Assembly: GCA_903884915.1 (NCBI GenBank)
Contig: CAISGS010000122.1
Span: forward strand, 1 to 6,152
From: an uncultured Caulobacteraceae bacterium
GTDB taxonomy: Bacteria > Pseudomonadota > Alphaproteobacteria > Caulobacterales > Caulobacteraceae
Length of the DNA stretch: 6,152 nt
Direction: 5' to 3'
Each line of letters starts with the position of its first letter. Position 1 is the stretch's first letter. Shown piece by piece: positions 5,539 to 6,152 of the stretch. The notes under the pieces are model-generated. The model saw nothing but the letters and a program-made list of their open reading frames with translations. It did not search any database and was not told the DNA's origin. Made by a program: the position numbers and the translations under genes.

Positions 5539-6152
5539 ATGGCCCTATCTGGGATGACCGGCTTTGCGCGGGTTGAGGGATCCGCTGGCGCTTGGACCTG
5601 GGCGGTCGAGGCGCGCTCGGTCAATGGCCGCAATCTGGAAGCTCGCTTTCGCGGACCTCCGGGCTTTGACAGCTTGGAGCGGGTGGCGCGTGACGGGGCT
5701 CAGGGCCTGTTCCAGCGCGGTCAGATCACCCTCGGTCTTCAGGCCAAGCGCGCGGAGTCGGTCGGTCAGGTGAGGGTCAATCTGGACCAGATCGAGCGTT
5801 ATCTGGGCCTCGTAGCCCCCCTGATCGCAGCGGGCCGCGCCCAGCCGCCCAGCGCCGATGGACTGCTGGCCCTTCGCGGTGTGCTGGAAGTGACCGAAGA
5901 GGTCGAAGAGGCCGAGGTCAAGGCTGCAGTTGAACAGGCCATGACGGCATCGATCACTGAGGCGCTGACGGCGCTTCAGGCCTCGCGGGTGGATGAGGGC
6001 ACAGCTCTCGCACCGGTCTTGGGCGGGCTGGTCGACCGTATCGAAAGGCTGGTAGCGACGGCTGAGGAACAGGCTGCGGGTCAGCCTGCCGCCATCAAGG
6101 ATCGCTTCACCAAGCGCATGACCGAGCTGGCAGGCGATGGGGCAGGGGTGGC
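5539..6152 (+). CDS. yicC: YicC/YloC family endoribonuclease, 3' end cut off by the window edge
   Basis: 204 codons are visible and the frame is open at the right edge; family members are about 290 residues, so roughly the last third is missing. The N-terminus MALSGMTGFAR matches the conserved SMTGFAR start of the family, followed by EARSVNGRNLEARFRGP (about residues 24-40) and FQRGQITLGLQ, both typical of the YicC N-terminal domain. YicC proteins are metal-dependent endoribonucleases; in E. coli YicC promotes decay of the small RNA RyhB. The start is one base after the mltG TAG stop, with GGGGGA at 5526-5531 seven bases upstream. The internal ATG at 5554 would remove the first five residues and lacks a better site. 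In alphaproteobacteria gmk usually follows, which would lie outside the window. The C-terminal domain cannot be checked. Confidence 0.93.
   Translation, partial: MALSGMTGFARVEGSAGAWTWAVEARSVNGRNLEARFRGPPGFDSLERVARDGAQGLFQRGQITLGLQAKRAESVGQVRVNLDQIERYLGLVAPLIAAGRAQPPSADGLLALRGVLEVTEEVEEAEVKAAVEQAMTASITEALTALQASRVDEGTALAPVLGGLVDRIERLVATAEEQAAGQPAAIKDRFTKRMTELAGDGAGV

Noticed and set aside
1..6152. CRISPR array, tRNA/rRNA genes, insertion sequence, prophage or defence system
   Set aside because: No regularly spaced repeats, tRNA-like cloverleaf, transposase or phage genes were seen; apart from the intergenic gaps the window is filled by recognised genes.

Overview
The window carries a chromosomal type II fatty-acid synthesis (FAS II) cluster from a GC-rich alphaproteobacterium. 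The order fabD-fabG-acpP-fabF-mltG-yicC is the arrangement known from Caulobacter- and Rhizobium-type genomes. Protein style and promoter style make Caulobacterales or a relative the best guess, but the sequence alone cannot fix the genus.

Layout. Bases 1-677 hold two genes on the minus strand: a cupin gene cut off by the left window edge and, just upstream of it, a small antibiotic-biosynthesis-monooxygenase (ABM) fold protein. They look like one short operon reading out of the window to the left. A 254-base divergent gap (678-931) separates them from the plus-strand fab cluster, which fills the rest: fabD (932-1882), fabG (1896-2636), acpP (2819-3058), fabF (3199-4482), mltG (4479-5537) and the 5' two-thirds of a yicC-family gene (5539 to the right edge).

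How the genes work together. FabD loads malonyl groups onto the acyl carrier protein AcpP. FabF condenses malonyl-ACP with the growing acyl chain, and FabG reduces the resulting 3-ketoacyl-ACP. MltG, an inner-membrane lytic transglycosylase that cuts nascent peptidoglycan, follows fabF with an ATGA overlap, and yicC follows mltG after one base. Membrane-lipid and cell-wall functions are therefore co-translated. fabD-fabG is tightly coupled, but acpP sits between two longer gaps (182 and 140 bases) rich in small inverted repeats and GANTC sites. A strong GC hairpin follows acpP, which suggests acpP is expressed at a level separate from its neighbours.

All genes here belong to recognised families and no new system is evident. 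The points worth a second look are regulatory: clustering of GANTC (CcrM-type) sites around acpP, alternative hairpins in the fabD and acpP leaders, and the lower GC content of the two minus-strand genes compared with the fab cluster.
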